This document shows positions 30,292 through 31,495 of a stretch of 31,495 bases of DNA, in pieces. How positions within the stretch are numbered: the stretch's first letter is position 1; each line of letters begins with the position of its first letter. Source of the stretch: an uncultured Rhizobiaceae group bacterium (lineage in GTDB: Bacteria; Pseudomonadota; Alphaproteobacteria; Rhizobiales; Rhizobiaceae); assembly GCA_937944075.1 (NCBI GenBank), contig CALDZZ010000037.1, forward strand, positions 1 to 31,495, read 5' to 3'. The translations under genes were made by a program, and so were the position numbers. The notes under the pieces were generated by a model that was not told where the DNA came from, did no database searches, and was given only the letters and a program-made list of their open reading frames with translations.

Positions 30292-31495
30292 ATGTCCGGA
30301 TCACAAAATATCACTCCTGAATTTTCTGCTGATTATGTAATCATAGGCTCTGGCTCTGCGGGTTCTGCCATGGCATCACGCCTGTCTGAAGACGGCAGGC
30401 ATTCAGTAATCGTCATTGAATATGGCGGGTCGGACATCGGCCCTTTGATCCAAATGCCAGCCGCGCTCTCCTTTCCTATGAACATGCCAATGTATGATTG
30501 GGAATATCAAACAGACCCGGAACCCCATCTGAACGGGCGCAGACTTGCAGCACCGCGTGGCAAGGTGATTGGCGGTTCATCCTCCATCAACGGCATGGTT
30601 TATGTGCGTGGTCATGCCGAAGATTTCAATCACTGGGAAGCACAAGGTGCCAAGGGCTGGTCTTACGCTGACGTGCTACCGTACTTCAAACGCATGGAAA
30701 CCTCGCAGCACGCTTTAGAAAGCGGTGAAGAAGGTGCGCGCGGCACAGACGGCCCCATGCATGTCACGCGTGGTGAAATGACCAGACCGCTTTTTGAAGC
30801 CTTCATCGAGGCAGGCAAACAGGCAGGTTTTGGCTTTACCGAAGATTACAACGGATTAAAACAAGAAGGCTTTAGCGCCATGGAGCGCACGGTCTATAAA
30901 GGCCGTCGGTGGTCTACTGCAAATGCTTATCTCAAACCGGCACTGAAACGCCAGAACCTGACAATCGTTCACGGCCTTGCAGAAAAAGTGCGTATTGAAA
31001 ACAAACGCGCAACAGGCGTTGAGATCGCGCGTGGTGGCTCAACGCAATTTATTAAAGCACACAAAGAAGTTGTGATTGCCGCTTCCGCCTTCAACTCGCC
31101 CAAGCTTTTAATGTTGTCAGGTATTGGCCCAGCAAAGCATTTGAAAGAACATGGCATCGATGTCGTAGCGGATCGCCCGGGCGTTGGCTCAAACCTGATG
31201 GATCATCTGGAGCTTTACATCCAGCAGGAATGCACACAGCCTGTTTCGCTTTATTCAAGACTTAATCTTTTCCAAAAAGGTCTGATTGGCCTTGAGTGGC
31301 TACTGTTCAAAACCGGGGACGGCGCAACCAATCATTTTGAGGCTTCAGCCTTTGTACGTTCAAAAGCAGGCATCAAGTACCCGGACATTCAGTATCACTT
31401 CCTGCCCGTTGCCATTCGTTATGACGGCAAGGCAGCCGCACCGACCCATGGCTTTCAAGCCCACGTTGGGCCAATGCGATCCAAGTCACGCGGGA
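30292..31495 (+). CDS. betA: Choline dehydrogenase (GMC oxidoreductase), 3' end beyond the window
   Basis: The first 401 residues of a GMC flavoprotein that continues past the window edge; the family is usually about 550 residues. The FAD motif IGSGSAGSAMASRLSE lies near the N-terminus. The BetA-like GMC signature RGKVIGGSSSINGMVYVRG is followed by DFNHWE, and the second GMC signature AASAFNSPKLLMLSGIGP is present. BetA oxidises choline to betaine aldehyde (and onward to glycine betaine) at the inner membrane, providing an osmoprotectant. The ATG at 30292 is the first after an in-frame stop at 30280-30282. The Shine-Dalgarno sequence is weak. The catalytic C-terminal His/Asn lie outside the window, so another GMC dehydrogenase is possible but less likely. 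Confidence 0.88.
   Translation, partial: MSGSQNITPEFSADYVIIGSGSAGSAMASRLSEDGRHSVIVIEYGGSDIGPLIQMPAALSFPMNMPMYDWEYQTDPEPHLNGRRLAAPRGKVIGGSSSINGMVYVRGHAEDFNHWEAQGAKGWSYADVLPYFKRMETSQHALESGEEGARGTDGPMHVTRGEMTRPLFEAFIEAGKQAGFGFTEDYNGLKQEGFSAMERTVYKGRRWSTANAYLKPALKRQNLTIVHGLAEKVRIENKRATGVEIARGGSTQFIKAHKEVVIAASAFNSPKLLMLSGIGPAKHLKEHGIDVVADRPGVGSNLMDHLELYIQQECTQPVSLYSRLNLFQKGLIGLEWLLFKTGDGATNHFEASAFVRSKAGIKYPDIQYHFLPVAIRYDGKAAAPTHGFQAHVGPMRSKSRG

Overview
The window looks like chromosome of a marine alphaproteobacterium, most likely Hyphomicrobiales (Rhizobiales). The run DUF3108 protein, SUV3-like helicase, S4 protein, 7Fe ferredoxin FdxA, CarD and RpoH2-type sigma factor is a gene order I associate with that group. 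Several intergenic regions carry TTAA-N7-TTAA motifs like those bound by CtrA. Base composition is moderate, roughly half A+T. The DMSP lyase DddP and choline dehydrogenase BetA point to a seawater, osmolyte-rich habitat. No tRNA, rRNA, insertion sequence, prophage or CRISPR array was seen.

Layout. 1-6.9 kb (+): a possible gene tail, then the conserved housekeeping run ending in rpoH2. 6.9-12.8 kb (-): an M48 lipoprotein metalloprotease, UDP-glucose dehydrogenase, a DoxX-like membrane protein, an OmpA-domain lipoprotein and dddP. 12.9-14.1 kb (+): an MFS transporter divergent from dddP. 14.1-16.5 kb (-): a PilZ protein, a TSUP permease coupled to an NDUFA9-like reductase, and a DUF2256 zinc-ribbon-like miniprotein. 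16.75-18.5 kb (+): a DUF1127 miniprotein and trmFO. 18.5-30.0 kb (-): five surface genes. 30.3 kb to the end (+): the 5' two-thirds of betA.

The most unusual part is the 18.5-30 kb surface locus. It encodes four exported DUF11-repeat proteins (347, 180, 316 and 1604 residues) and a ~1209-residue outer-membrane beta-barrel. The three short DUF11 proteins are circularly permuted relative to the domain. Their mature N-termini begin with what is the last beta-strand of a DUF11 repeat (I-D/N-N motif), and their C-termini stop just before that strand. This is the pattern expected of subunits that join head to tail by donor-strand complementation. The 1604-residue protein has the same donor strand at its N-terminus. 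Its C-terminus instead carries an SdrD-like domain and a degenerate OmpA-like domain, which would suit a base or anchor. Six of its DUF11 domains form an exact 372-residue duplication, and each of the six has an EF-hand-like loop. Together the locus could encode a calcium-dependent, self-polymerising surface fibre with its own outer-membrane partner, possibly under CtrA control. The permutation is seen in the sequence; the fibre is inference.

Start codons were moved from the longest open frame where a Shine-Dalgarno sequence or signal peptide supports it (rpoH2, the OmpA lipoprotein, DoxX, the barrel and three DUF11 genes).
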